Numbered from the stretch's first letter, positions 1 to 13,018 are shown. The stretch is 64,000 bases of DNA from Trebouxia sp. TZW2008 (GCA_002118135.1 BDIU01000038.1:62001-126000), one strand, 5' to 3'. Notes: generated by a model not told the origin, from the letters alone. Program-made: numbers and translations.

Positions 1-1947
1 CTCAATGACCTGCTTGACTCATCGTCATTGACACAATTGCTTACTGCAATGCCTTCAGTTTCTGAAGACCAATACTCTGTTAAGTGCAGTATCAAGAGCT
101 GCTTCTCTTGTGCTCAGCCACAACATGACTTTATCGTTCAGCGCTTGTGCTATGCAGAGGAGTGACTGTATGTCAGGAGACATGCCATTGCTTTTGCAGT
201 CTTACCATAGCCCTTTTGGAATCTGCCATTAGTTTTTGACGCTCTAATTCCGGTGCAAATTTGGTACATATGCCTTAATGTATTGCTGTGCAGACAAGCT
301 GAAGCAAGTAAACAGTAGTGCACAGTGGCTGATATGTGTACACTGCAGTATGCACCATATAAACACTATAGGTATTGCACACAGTGTAGTGAACGCTCTC
401 CTACATTGTGTATTGCCAAATTGTGCAAACGCTTCAGCATGTAAACACTCAAAGACATTGAGTGAGTTTGAACAGTGTCTTGCTGTGTATACACATTTAT
501 GTGTCTGAAGTGTGTGGTAAATTGCTGCCAAAAGTAGAGACTCAGAGTTGTTGCAAATTTGCTCAGACCATATACAAGTGACAGGTGTACATCCAATCTC
601 GGTTGTCATTGTCTGCTTGTAAATAAATTGGTTGTATCTGACTTGACATGTATTCAGTGCCTACAGGGCAATGAAAACGCAAAGGCCTGTCGAATCAAGT
701 GTGCACCAGACGATGTTTTTTTGCAGAGAAGTAAATGCAAATGCTCTCATACGCAACACAACAAACATGCATTCCATCACATAAACACCTGACAACACTG
801 CACGCCTTGCAGTGACAGTGTTGGATGTGTGTGCTGCTTGAGTACAGCTGCAGCTCCAGAGGCTCAACACAATTGGTGCATGGTGAATTAAATTCACTGA
901 GTTTATGGCAAGCATCAGTGGTCATAACATGACCATGTGCCCTGTCATTCAGCTGATTCAACCAAGCTTCACATGATGAGGGCCAAACATTGATGCTGTA
1001 TCTGTCAGCATTTTCACCAGATGATGTCACACAAATGGGATCACCTGCACATTGTGAAACAGGACGAGGTACTTACAGAGTACTGGCTTAGTGCTATTAG
1101 GCTCGCAGCCAAGCTCACACGTAGTGCACACGCACGATTGTCACACAAAGATCAACAGAAGTCCCTTCACACTGAGCTTGACGCAGGATTGTACCCTTGG
1201 CAGGACACTAAAACAAACAAGCAGCACCACACAGGGCCACATGGATCATGCTTTACACGTATTACATAGCCACACTGTAACACATTGCGACCACTTGAGG
1301 CTACTTGGACCAAAGATCAAACCCTCACACGCCAGTGGATTGCGTGTGGAGCAACGTATGACACCTGCACGTCAACATCAACTCAATGATGACGTGAATG
1401 AGCAACAAGGCCTTTGGCGAGGTGGTATTGCCACAAAAGAAGCCACAGCTTGAGCATATTAGGGTAGCATGCGCTTGCAGCTCTATCATGGCTTATGATT
1501 GACCAGCCATTGCTTACAGCAAACAGCCAAGCAAGTACAAAATCCAGAACATATCTGAAATTCGCTTCATATCACTGCGTGCCATCAAAGTCCATTCGCT
1601 AGAGGGCTTAGATGACATCTCATGCAGTATGAGCAAGCAAAAATATGTAATGTCGTACACACTTGCAAATGGGGTCTGCAGAATTGTAAAATGCAATGTC
1701 AGCATGGCGCAACCAACGATGCAGCGGAGATCGACTAACCTGGAGACCATAGCGTGGCACCTTGCTGGTGCAGTTGGTGTTAGATGCTGCAGCATTGAGG
1801 TGAGGATCAGCTGCCGCATTACTGCCAGAGCTGTATAACTACATGACTGCAAGTACACGCAAATTGTAATGAAAAGCATGCACATGCTGCATGCCGAAGA
1901 TGTTGAAGTGGCAAAAGCATCACCTGTGGTTGCAAAATGTGCTAGCA
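1..1947. other. no gene supported
   Basis: I see no recognisable coding exon here. Open frames on both strands are short, rich in Cys and His, and lack family motifs. The sequence is like the introns elsewhere in the window (frequent tgca and cagca words). It may be 3' flank or intron of the minus-strand gene whose apparent last exon ends at 1948. Confidence 0.5.
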
Positions 1948-2260
1948 CTAAGCAGCACTGCTGCTGCTCTGCTTGGAAGCCTTCCGTCTTTGGCCTTTTT
2001 GTCGTTTGGCGCGACCTGGTTCTTGCTTGACTTGATGTGCTGCGCCCTTATTGCCCTTCGACGAGGTGGGGGTAGTATCATCACGTTGGTCAGCCCCAAC
2101 ATATAGTTGTGAGGACTTCGAGGTTCTATTGCGTCTTTGTATACACAGTGTTGACTATGCGTTCGACATGCCTCGTACAGATTGTACTGCTGGACAACAG
2201 CCTGAAAGTTTGCCTCGGTCGTTGTCATCGTCGACATGCGCACATCATCTTTCCCTCCAG
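1948..2260 (-). CDS. C-terminal exons of an unidentified minus-strand gene (probable)
   Basis: Not recognised as a family. On the minus strand a frame near 2130-1948 ends at a TAG and encodes a basic tail rich in Lys, Arg, Gln and Ser (core GRAKRQKGQRRKASKQ, then a Ser run and Ala-Ala). It reads like a nuclear-localisation-type C-terminus. A second open stretch at about 2255-2160 follows an AG acceptor and contains FQAVVQQYNLYEA. The two may be the last exons of one gene. The junction was not established, and upstream exons are not secure. A basic nuclear protein is one reading. Confidence is low because the opposite strand is also open in places. Confidence 0.35.
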
Positions 2261-2611
2261 GCTGCCCTTAAACAGCCTAAGGTTTAGGGTTTGCAGTAAG
2301 CCCTGCAACACGACTTTCAAGCTTGGCAAGTTCCAGCGCAGGCGAACGTGCAACGTTCTTTGAACTGTGCGGCTTCAATTTGCCCTTCGTCGACGCCCTG
2401 CACGAGACTCGGAATGTAGCAGGCCATGTCAAACTTGCAGGTGTCATGGCTCAGCAATTTGGCGAATCAGCTGGAGTGCGCAAGACACGTCGCACAAAAG
2501 CTGTTTCCTACTCCGCAGGTTGTGCTTGACGGCAAACACCAGCACGATGATCTGCAAGTGTGTTGAACTTATGAAGTCTACTTGCAGGAAGGAAGAAGCC
2601 CTGTTTGGTTG

Positions 2612-2943
2612 CTCAGGGAACAAAGTTCTGGGCTCTTATGCGAGTTTGGGAAGACGGCACCTATGACTTTGCCGTGCCTGCTGTCAACAACGTCATCGGT
2701 GGAGGGCACACTTATGAGTCCGCTTTAGCAGAAGTGCAAGAAAGGTTGGCAGTCATGGTGGAGATGCTGACGCAAGATGGTGTCACTGTCAAGGTCTTGA
2801 ACAAAGAGCAGTCAGCATTCAAGATGAGGGGGGAACTCGCCAAAATTGCTGATGAGTGCGCCAGGTTGCAGATTGTCATGCCAAAGTGCATCCGAAGCAA
2901 AATGCTGTTGATTGCTCTTGACTTTACACTCATCGGCAAATGA
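2612..2943 (+). CDS. exon of unidentified protein with HicB-like segment
   Basis: After a CAG acceptor at about 2611 the plus strand stays open for about 110 codons to a TGA. The product starts GTKFWALMRVWEDGTYDFAV and continues through GGGHTYESALAEVQERLAVM. This arrangement (beta-strand, Gly-rich turn, TYEEAL-type helix) resembles the HicB-like fold of small bacterial regulators and some eukaryotic proteins of unknown role. The C-terminal half has no family I recognise. There is no ATG just upstream, so this is probably the last exon of a spliced gene. No HicA-like partner is visible, so a toxin-antitoxin function is not implied. The fold call is inference from pattern only. Confidence 0.4.
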
Positions 2944-3754
2944 TCCAGATTGAAACTTGAATGATGCTTAGCCAAGCAAAAGTCTGATGCAACGTCCTTA
3001 CTTCTGCATGTCTCCTGCCCTTGGTCCTGATCGCTTCCTCAGAGGAGCTGCCTCCAAAGCAAAGCAGGCAAACGTACCTCATCCATGTAATTGCACATGC
3101 CTCTTGGATATGCTTCTAGTGATACACAGCAACGTCTGCATGGCTTGCTTTGTTTGCTAACACCCTTCACTTCCTGCTTAAGGTTGGACAACAAGAGGTC
3201 AGCGACCAGCTTGAGGGCCAGTCTGATCAACAGCATCAACTGACCATTAGTAAATCTGATGTCAAGACAATGACCATCCCATCAAATACCCATTGTGTAA
3301 ATCTGTAGATACAGATAGACATTGACAGCATGACATACACCATGAATACATACAGCAGACACTTGCAGATCATGTGGGCCTAAGGACAAGCACTATAGTG
3401 GTCAACAAGCCAACAGCAAGCTAAACAATTGAGCAAAGTTGCGAAGGTGGGAGTTTGTTCAAACAGCCTTGACCTTGGGAAGTTCAAAGTAAGGAACAAC
3501 ACCTGATTATATACATATCATTATAAACATATCCATGCAGTCACAATGTGCAGGCTGTGTCACCACTGAGCGTGCTGCGAGTGCTGCATATAAATATTCC
3601 TGCACGTGTGTGACAATCAACACAAATCCTTCAACAAACAGCACCATGCAAATCTGCATCCAGCCGCCAAACGTCTAACTGCAGCTGTCATCTTTGCAAA
3701 GAGGAGCTGCACAGAGGCGTTCTGGCTGGCTTGAGAGTAATGTTTGACTGCTTT
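2944..3754. other. no gene supported
   Basis: No open frame with a recognisable motif on either strand. It contains ordinary mixed-composition sequence without strong repeats. It could be intron or intergenic DNA between the partial exons on either side. Confidence 0.5.
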
Positions 3755-3759
3755 ACAGG

Positions 3760-3985
3760 GGCCTTGACGCGAGCAACGCCCATTCCCAAGGTGGGACGGG
3801 AGGACTATCAAAGGCAGAAGCCGGCTTTGCAGCAGCTCTTGCTTTCCTGTACTGCTCGAATTTAGCCATGTACTCAGCCTGCAATTACAAAAAAGCACTT
3901 GGCGATAAGCTGAGCATCAAGCACATGCCACCTGAACACTTTGTATGCATTCTTCCAGACCTGCGTTACATTGACTGTGTACATA
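3760..3985 (-). CDS. two probable exons of an unidentified minus-strand gene
   Basis: Reading the minus strand, a CAG acceptor near 3980 opens a short exon (VWKNAYKVF) that ends at a GT donor. A second CAG acceptor near 3881 opens an exon with EYMAKFEQYRKARAAAKPA and then PPVPPWEWALLASR, followed by a GTAAAG donor at about 3757. The frames join without a stop. The first part looks like a charged helix, and the second is a Pro/Trp segment. I do not recognise the family. The Cys-rich plus-strand frame over the same bases is treated as a shadow. Confidence 0.4.
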
Positions 3986-3999
3986 ACGCAATCATGGAT

Positions 4000-4900
4000 T
4001 TCATAACAAGCTTGCATGTTGGGCCTGCAGGGCTGGTGAAAGAATGCACATGATGGCTGAGACTTGCTGCTCACACAGTCTCTCTTTTGGCATGCAGAAA
4101 AGAGTATCTCATGTTTAAGAACATGCATATCAATGATGAAATCTGATGCTGTGGTTGCCGAGTCAAGACTCCCCTCAACCAGTCGAACAAGAGCTACAGC
4201 ACAGGTAGCGCAGCTGCTTCGCTTGCAATTTTTGTCCTGAGGTGCTGCAAGTCCCCTTCAGTGCCTGCATTGTAATGTTGCACAAATCTGTTAGTTTTGA
4301 GCAATTGAAGGACTTGGACGGCGTAGCGTGACAGGCTGATTGATTGTCAATGCAATGTGCAGCATGACAAAGATTTGCAGGGATGATCGCTGGTGACTGA
4401 ACTTTTTATGATCCTACAAAACCCTCATTTCTTGCTATACAGGCGTGTGACAGTGCTGACGCTTGATGCATGGGGCCAGTCTTCCCTCAGCAGCCAAGGT
4501 ACGCCAGTGTGAATGCATAGCAACCTTGTTTGCCTTAAATCAAGAGACTTGTGCTGCTGCTGCTGCCGCTGCTGCTGCTGCTGCTGCTGCTGCCGCCGCC
4601 GCTGCTTGGAGTGTGCTGCTGGTGCATGTGTTTCAAGCGTGCAGCGCCAACACAACAAATTATGCGCAAAGCTGTTGATGTGTTGTGGTCTGAGCAAGTG
4701 CAAGCATGTTCTGACATGAAGACGTGTGCACATCCATGCTAAACCTCATTTTAATGCGTGCGACTTGCAAGCGTGCAGAGATCCTAACAGGCCCATGTCT
4801 CAGGAACCGGTATGAGTCAACTTTGTCAAGTGACAGCAAATTTCCAAAGAACTTAGGGTGTACATTCTGTTGTCATGCTATGTTTTTCTTGTTTGCTCTG
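4000..4900. other. no gene supported; contains a GCT/GCC trinucleotide repeat
   Basis: Apart from the trinucleotide run at 4551-4607, I see no supported exon. A minus-strand stretch near 4290-4220 after a CAG acceptor (EGDLQHLRTKIASEAAALPV in one frame) might be one more exon of the gene at 3760-3985, but its boundaries are unclear. Confidence 0.4.
4551..4607. repeat. GCT/GCC trinucleotide microsatellite
   Basis: About 19 units of (TGC/GCT) with some CCG variants. All six frames are open through it, giving poly-Ala, poly-Leu, poly-Cys, poly-Gln and poly-Ser shadows. No flanking sequence shows that it is translated. Confidence 0.9.
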
Positions 4901-4905
4901 TTGAG

Positions 4906-5332
4906 TGAAAGACATTGATGCGGTGTTCACGTTGCTGGAACAAGCCAGGGCAGCTGTAACTCCACCACTCTCACCTTTCCCCTCGGATGCTGGCATGTGG
5001 AACGCTCTCCTAGCTAAAGTTGGCTGTCCCTTCAAATTCGAGTGCATTGAGGAGTTTGACATACCTATCAATTTTGCAAAGGCACAGGCAGCTGATTACT
5101 GTACCCTCTGGTTGCAGCAAATGCAAGCAGGGGGCCAAGGGCCACTCTGGCAGGCGTGTTGTGAAGGTACATGTCTTGTCAGGTTGCAGACTTGGCTTGT
5201 AAATGCTGCAGATATTGTGGAGACACTTGCGTGTCTGAGCAACACATGCTGATGATGTGCTCACAGCATGCACTTGATGCAACTGCAGGTGCTATTTCAA
5301 GTAGTGCAAAAGAGCAGTATCAGCTGTTGTGA
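4906..5332 (+). CDS. last two exons of an unidentified plus-strand gene
   Basis: After an AG acceptor at 4905 the plus strand encodes about 87 residues with normal composition, beginning KDIDAVFTLLEQARAAV and including FPSDAGMWNALLAKVG and PFKFECIEEFDIPINFAKA. It ends at a GTACAT donor at about 5166. A CAG acceptor at about 5288 opens a 44-bp terminal exon (GAISSSAKEQYQLL, then TGA). The phases agree across this junction. I recognise no domain. Upstream exons were not found. The HicB-like exon at 2.6-2.9 kb ends in a stop, so it belongs to a different transcript. Confidence 0.45.
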
Positions 5333-6190
5333 TGCATGAGTCCACTCTCAAGAAAAGATTTTCAGACCAGAGCGCCATGCAACTTGGCAGTGTTATTGGG
5401 TCAATGCACTGCAGCAATAGTACTGATGGACCGTACTGATGTCACAGACAAATCCTGTCCCCCTCTCCGGCTGGTTCGTGAACACTCTGTCATCCCCAGT
5501 GGAATTCAGAGTATTGATGGCTTGCTGCAAACTTCCCTTTTCACATGCACGACTGGCCTCCTTGCACAGCAAGACACTGTCAGCAGCATGGACAGTTGCC
5601 TTTGTTCAGACACGTAATGCACCACGTCATGATACGCTGGGTAGTAAGAATTTTATAAGGAGATACAGTGCTTACCACACAACCCTGCCATGTGCGAATT
5701 GCAACAGCAGGACGTAATCACAGGGTGTTCCGCGTGTGCATAACATTGACATTCCAAAGTATTTGCAACAGCCTGTGCGGAAGCTTACAACAGATGATAT
5801 GCACGTGACATGACGTGATCAGGAAAGCCCTGGATCTTTCTGCAAAGTGGGCCAAATTCAGCAAGCTACTCTACATTAACTAACTGCGGATGCCAGATGC
5901 TGTGCATATTGAATGGGATTTGGAAATAAGGATGCCAAGAATCATGATCAGATCATGAGTTACAATGTACTAGCATGCTGCAGGGTGCAGGACAAAAGAA
6001 GATGCTGCATGGAAAAAACAGCTAAGTACAAATAGAGCGGCGGTAATCTCTCGGACAGATAGACCCAAACGATTTGCTCAGCAAGCGTCATAACATAATA
6101 ATTGCTGCTGATCATGCTGCTGCCTGTCATGTTCACAGAGGGTCTACTGCAAGACAATGCCTTTTCTGCAATGCACAAACGCTCTCTGCA
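5333..6190. other. no gene supported
   Basis: Overlapping open frames occur on the plus strand at 5336-5717 but show no recognisable motif and have no convincing splice sites. I annotate nothing here. Confidence 0.45.
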
Positions 6191-6194
6191 CTCT

Positions 6195-6790
6195 CAGTAG
6201 CTTACAACGTCACTCCGGCCAGTTGCTCGACCTTCTGCAGAACTGTTAGAAAAGAGCCTTCTAGCATGTTGTTGACCAAGCAATGGTTCTTCTATTCGAC
6301 CAAAAACAGCAGACTCTGTGTCTCTTGTCTGCTGATGAGCAAGTTCATTAGCATCTTCACATTTTTGTACGCTCAATGCATGACACTGTTCTCTTGCATC
6401 TAATGCTGTCTTTGGCTGGTTACCCCAGCAAAAGCACATCCTGACTCTCCTGCTGATTCAGGCTGTTGTATCTCAGCAAGAGCACAGTCAGGCTGTTCTG
6501 CTGATTCAAGCTCCTGGATCTCAGTAAAAGCATAATCTGACTCTGCTGCTGATCTCAACTGCTGTATCTTGGCAGAATCACAGCTTGACTGCTGGCATGA
6601 TGCTATTTGGCGCTATTTCCTATCTGGCCTGCGCTCCTTGAGATGTCCAGGTTCTATCGCATCTGTCACACTGGTTTCCTGCTTAGCTGGCAGATTTGCC
6701 AAGTGTGGGGTGTCCTTGGTAGCTCCCTTGTTGGCTGCATGCGCATGTACCGCCTGTACACAAACACCACACTTACAAACCTGAGTCCAT
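6195..6790 (-). CDS. probable exons of an unidentified minus-strand gene with a 16-residue repeat
   Basis: The minus strand has three consecutive coding-like stretches. One at about 6755-6614 encodes a hydrophilic segment (NKGATKDTPHLANLPAKQET) closed by a TAG. Directly after it, in the same frame, at about 6590-6430, is a 48-bp tandem repeat giving 16-residue units of the type AEIQQPESAGESGCAF. A third at about 6415-6200 encodes a polar stretch including DTESAVFGRIEEPLLGQQ and ends at a GTAAGC donor. It may be a separate gene or a 3' extension of pyruvate kinase, whose frame at about 7336 contains a GTAAGA donor. No family recognised. Confidence 0.35.
6430..6592 (-). repeat. 48-bp tandem repeat, about 3.3 copies
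   Basis: Three imperfect copies with a period near 48 bp, each containing ctgctgat and a t(a/g)tctcagc-like core on the plus strand. Read on the minus strand all units stay open and give A-x-A-E-I-Q-x-x-E-S-A type 16-mers, so the repeat length is a multiple of three. This is consistent with selection for a protein repeat. Confidence 0.75.
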
Positions 6791-7293
6791 GTTGTTGTGA
6801 AGCTTGCAGAAGGCGAAGCACATATTGACAAAATCTTTGACGCCTACAACATCTGGCAACCTGTCTGTGGGAAGCAACTATGTAGGCATGAAATAGGGTT
6901 TATGTGGCACTGACAGATTTGACCAACAACAGCTGCAGCAGAGCTTGTCAAAGAATTTTCAATCTAAGTGTATGCGTTGCTGACAGAGTTCAGCTGTAAC
7001 AGCTGCAGCAGGGCCTGCCAGATAGGAATGTGTGTATGAGGCATCTACAGAGTTTGAATGGAAAGCTGGAACCCAAAGTGCTCAGACAGGGCCTGTCAGA
7101 TCAGCACATCTCCAGGTGCATGGGGCACTGCAGAGATTGCTGTTGGACATTGCAATTCATTCCATTCCGTTCATTTCGCCCAAAGCGCGTGATAAAAAGG
7201 CTCAGTAGGCCCAGCTAGGTACGTACTGGAGCAATCATCTGTCTCCACCCATTTCGGTCCTGTGCTAATCTCACCCATGTGTACTGTGCTAAC

Positions 7294-10200
7294 CTAAACC
7301 ATTGGTATAATTTTATGCCATTGTGGAATGGCTCTTACCGTGTCAGGGCTGCCATTAGCCGGTTTGTTCTCACTGGGAGGGGCTAGGTTGCCAGCAATCT
7401 GTGGCCCTGAGCTGCGGTCAAAGGTGCTGGACTTGGTTCCCAGCGTGTCCATGTTCACAGCCTCATGATCCGCCACACCAGCAGCAGCCTGCACCATGTT
7501 CAAAGTTCAGAAGCAGAGAACCTCGCCGCTCAATACTTGTTTTGGCAATCACTGCTCTGCGCGTTGGCATTGCAAAGCTGCTGGGAGAATGGAACATGCA
7601 TCCGTCGCAAACTGGTAAAGCGCTGACAGGGCCTTGATGTCAGCCCTTGACCGGCAGCAGTGGCAGCAGCAGCAGCAGAACTGGCAGCAGTACACAGGTC
7701 AGCATTACACAGCAGATGTGCAAGGCAATTCATATATAACAAGTATCAGACACATTTCATGTGATGACTGATGAAATGCATGCATATGATCATAACAATC
7801 AAAGTCAAGCAGCTCACCCGCATGAGGTTTTCCAAGGATTTGGGCCGAATTATCTCTACGCCGTCACCAGCCTCATTGACAGAAACGATCTTGATGACGA
7901 AGGACTCGCCCATGCGCTGCACGCACACAATGTGGTCTCGTGGCTTCACCAGACCCACCTTGGCACTCATCAGCACCACCTCTTCTAGCAAAGTCTCTCC
8001 TGCAAGTAGCTGCAGCTGAATGCAGCAGAGTAGAAGCACAGTACATGCAATGGAAGCAATACATAAGATCACTAGGTTCACCACAAGTAGAAGAGGACTG
8101 ACTGGCGGATAAAGGGGCAGTCAAAATGGCGAGGAGAGGAAATGGCACTGGCCTGCAACAGACCTGCCCTTCAAGAAATTGCAGCAATTCACTTGGTGAT
8201 GAAGAGCGCGCCAGGGAAGAAGCCACATAGGAGAAAAAGGACACACAGAAGACAAGAGGGACAGCAATAACAAGAAGAAGACTGAACGGCGGATGAGCAG
8301 CAAGGACTGAAAGTACTGACTGGCTGATTTGGCATGCAATGGCGCTGTCCTCCATGGCTTGTCATGCAAGAGAAATTAGGTGGTATTGAACGCGCCGGGG
8401 AACAGATGAAATTACAGAACATAGGAATAAAACAGGTGAAGACTACATCAACCACAAAAAGAAGGATACTGACAGCTGGGTGATGAAGCAGCAAGGACCG
8501 GAAATAGTGAGCGGCTGATCTGGCACTGTTGCGGAGCGGGCCTGCCCTCCATGTTATTGCATCTAAGTTGCGTCAACAAGTGCCTTGCATGCGAAATGCA
8601 TCTGAGAAGAAGCAGATCTGGACAAGGCACGCAAGAAGAACACAAATGCGCGAATGAGCATGCAGCAGACTGACCGCTCGGTGAAGGAGCAGCAAGTACT
8701 GGAAACAGTGACCGGCTAATTTGGCATTGACGCGCAACAGCCCTGCCCTCCAGCCGCCACTTCATGGCCTCTGTCTTCAGCTGGGGGATGACTAATGTCA
8801 GGATGGGTACTGCTGGCCTGTACTTACTCACCAGACTGGCTGTGCCTCCTGCATAAGAAGAAGACAGCAGTTAGGTCACGCTGTCGAAGAGGAATGAGAT
8901 AGCAGTCACAGCTTTCTGCTGAAGGAGAAGCAGAAAGGGGTGGCGCAACGGCCCTGCCCTCCAGCCGCCACTTCATGGCTTGTGTCTGTAGCTGTGGAAT
9001 GACTAATGTCGGGATTGGTACTGCCAGTACCTACTCACCAGACTGGCTGTGCCACCTGCAGAAGAAGAGCGAAACAACAGTCACTATATGAAGAAGAGGA
9101 TAACAACGCCTCACAGGGAAGAAGAGGAAGACGACAGTTCATAGGTCTCAGCTGGGGGATGGCCAGCGTCAGGGGCACTGCTGGACTTGCTCAGCAATGG
9201 GTTGCTCACCAATGAGTCACCGTACTGGCTGCCCAGTTGCCAGAAGCTTCAAAGTTGACATGATTGGTCTGTACATTGATGGGCAGACCTACAGGGTTGT
9301 AAGGACGAACCATCAAGATAAACATTGTGATGGTGCGTCAAACCTGTGTGAGTGTATACAGTGACAAGGCATGCCTGCACTTCCCAGCTTAGACATGTCA
9401 TGCTAACTGTTTGAGAGCCAGCCAGTATTAAACAGCTTCCGACTGTGTACAGCAACAGTCAGCAGAGCCACCAAAGCTTGACAGGTGGCCTGTGTGGGAC
9501 TAGGCAATGATGAAGGAGGCCTGCAATCTGTCGGCAGCCCGCACAGCAGAGGATGCAATGGACTCCAGCTTGGACATAGCTGGGTCATAGAGCCTCACTA
9601 GGACGCATGCAAATGGTAACAATGACGATGATGACAGGATAACAAGCAATGGACCCAAAACTGACCTGTGTGAGTGTAGACAATGATGAGGGAGGCTTGC
9701 ACTTTGTCAGCTGCTCTCACAGCAGAGGATGCAATAGACTCCAGCTTGGACATGGCTGGAACGGCTCTCTGCCCCAGCTGGCTGCCCTGACTTCCTTGAC
9801 TACCAAAGTTGGCTGTGCTACCGGCCAAATGTGCACTGAAGCCACGGCCTGGGCAAGCATAGATTGTTGATGAGGTTGCAGCGTTGAGTCAGTGGCTGCA
9901 GAGGTTTTTGCAACAACAGATGACGCAACAGGGTCCAGCTTGGACATGGCTGGAACAGCCCTCTGCCCCAGCTGACAACCTTGCTGCCCTGACTACCAGA
10001 GTTGGCTGTGCTACCGGCCAAGTGCGCCCTAAAATTATGCCCTGCAAAGTCACAGGCAACTGTTAATGAGCTTGCAGCACTGCATGAAGAGGTGTCTACA
10101 ATGGCAGATGATGTCATTGACTCTAGATTGGACAATGCTGGAACAGTCCTCTGCCCCAGCTATCCTTGCACTTGGCTGTCCTGACTGCCAAACTTGGCTG

Positions 10201-12975
10201 TACTACGCCCACTGGATATATAGTCTACACTCACACAGATTACCAGACATTTCCTGAAGAAAAAATTGAGGTGGTGCACCACGCAGGGATATGCATTCAT
10301 GTACAGAGACATATGCAGCATTTTTTGAAAGCAACTGTAATTATAGCCAAACCATTGAAAGTTGCAGCCAAAACTCAGTAGCAATGACAGGTTACTGTAC
10401 TGCCAGGCCATACTTCGTCATAATATTTGCACTTCTGTTCATGCTGTTCTAACTGAAAAGGTGATGATGGCATTTGATTGGGAAGGACAAACTCACCGTT
10501 CTGTTGTTTGCTGTGATGCGCTGCATCTGAGTTGGAGCGGTGCAGCCCATCTGCATCTGCAAAGTCCAGAGTGTCAGGGTGCTCATCTGTCTCTAAAGCT
10601 CCCTGCAAGAACGAATGATAGTGACAACCAAAAGAAGAAGAAGAAGCATGATGAGTACAACTCAAGCCACGACAAGCCGTGCATGTGCAAAGTCCAGAGT
10701 GTCAGGGCGCTCATCTGTCTCCAGAGCTTCCTGCATCAACGGTTCAAGAAGTTACAAATGGGCCAAGATGTGAATGAAAAGGCATTTATGCAATACAATC
10801 ACAAGCCCCACATGACAGAGTTGTTCAGCACAAATGTGAATCCAGCGGATGGTACTTGAGCCAAGCCCTCAAGCAATGACAGTCCTGGTGAGGGTTGAGG
10901 TTCTGATACTGGCGTGGACTGTTAGTGACATGATGTCCACAAATTTAGACGACATGACAGTCAAGTGATGGTTTCTGCCCACACAACAACGACTGCAGAG
11001 TATGCTCCATGACGCATTAGCATTGACTGACCCGCATAAGCGCCTCAAAGTGGTACTCATGGTCAAACACCTTCTCTGCCTTTTTGCAGATGTGCAGAAT
11101 GCCATCGTTCAGAAGAAATTGCTGTGAGTTGTGACATGGGCTTACCCGCATGAGCGCTTCAAAGTGGTACTCATGGTCAAACACCTTCTCTGCCTGCTTG
11201 CAAATGTGCAGAATGGTCTCAACAGTGGCAACTGGGTGCTTGCCTCGCAGTGTCTCAGCACCCAACATGATGCAATCCACTCCGTCCAAAACTGCATTGG
11301 CAACATCTGTCGCCTCTGCCCTGCATACATAGACAGCCAAGTCTTATACTGTTCATTCTTATCCAACATGTGTTGTGGTCTCAGGAGTGAGGTCACTGTG
11401 CAAGACACAGTCAACCAGTGTGTTCCTGCCAGAAGGAAAGATCAAAAGTCAGCACAGCATGATGCAATCCACTCCGTCCAAAACTGCATTGGCAACATCT
11501 GTACACGCACGGTACAACTGAGGGAATAGTCAAGCAGTGGAAAATGTAAAAATAAGCATGGTAGAAGGGGTCACTGCCCTCTGCAAGCCTCACAGTGTCA
11601 GCAATGCAGTCAACTTCAGCAAACGAGCACTGTATGTTGGCTGTACGTAATGGGTTATAGGGAGCAGATCATGGTGCCAACCACCCTTGTGACAACGATC
11701 AGCTTGCCCAGCATGTGACGCTGCTGAACACCACAAACAAGACCATGCAGTCTAGCAATTCACTGGCAACAGTCAACAGTGGCTTGGATCCACCTGGCCG
11801 GTGTAGGCGAAGACTTCATGGTGTCTACCATTCTTGTGACAATGATCAGCTTGCCCGGCATGTGACGCTGCTATACAAGACAGACAAGACCATACAGTCT
11901 AGCAATTCACTGGCAACAGTCAACAGTGGCTTGGATCCACCTGATTGGTGTAGGCAGGGAGATCATGGTGTCTACCATTCTAGTGACAATGGCAGGCTTG
12001 CCCAGCATGTTACATTGCTATACAAGACAGACAGGATTACAGTATCTACCAAATCAGTAGCAACAGTCAGAGAAAGATTGAACCCACCTGGTTGGTCTAG
12101 GCGAGGAGATCATGGTGTCTACCACTCGAGTGACAATTGCCGGCTTGCCCAACAGGTTACACTGCTGAATGACATGCTTTTGTACTAGAGCCATCTTCTC
12201 AGGCAACACATCCAGACCCAAATTGCCCCTGCTGAGCATGATAGCGTCTGACTCTTGTGCAATGGCCTTGAAGTTGAACAGACTCTGCCTTGTCTCACAC
12301 TTGGCAATCAACTGCAGCACAGATTTGGAGTGAGCGTTTCTGCCATGTTGCAGACCAGTGAATGTCAGTGAACTGCAGTGCAGAAATTTCAAGCTCAGCA
12401 TGGTGGCATCTGCCGCTTGTGCAAATGGCCTTGAAGTTGAATCGGCTCGGCCTTGTCTCACACTGTGTCATCAACTGCAGTGTTGACAAAGACATGATGC
12501 ATTGTGCCTGATGACATTTGGGTGGTTGTTTTTGTGTTTGCTTTCACAAGACATAGTGACCGCTGACCCGATTGCGTTGTGTGCCACTGCACTCATATTG
12601 CTAACAGATTGCAACAACAGTCTTCCATACAAAAGGGCAATACACGGCAACTGACCTTTGTAGTGGGCATGTTGATAGAGTCCAGGAACTCCCTGGCATC
12701 TATAATATCTTCACCACACCTGGTGAAGCTCAAGCTGATGAAGTCAACCTCAAACTCAGCTGCCAGCTCTTTGATGTTGGCTTTGTCATCATCAGTCATG
12801 ATTGGCAAATCGTTCTGGACATTGTTGAGGGTGTCTGGGCTGCGCTCGGTGTGAAAGACTGTGACTAAGCCGTCCAGAACAGCGTGATTATTGGCTGTGC
12901 AGATGACGTCATCGCCTTGCACCTCCTCCACCTGTGCAGACATAGAATGATGTCATTCTGGATCATATATATATA

Positions 12976-13018
<43 letters not shown>

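Noticed and set aside
2612..2943. Toxin-antitoxin module
   Set aside because: Only a weak HicB-like pattern, no HicA-like neighbour, and the setting is a spliced eukaryotic gene.
4425..4742. Open frames encoding poly-Gln, poly-Ala, poly-Leu and poly-Cys
   Set aside because: All six frames are open only because of the GCT/GCC repeat. No flanking coding signal.
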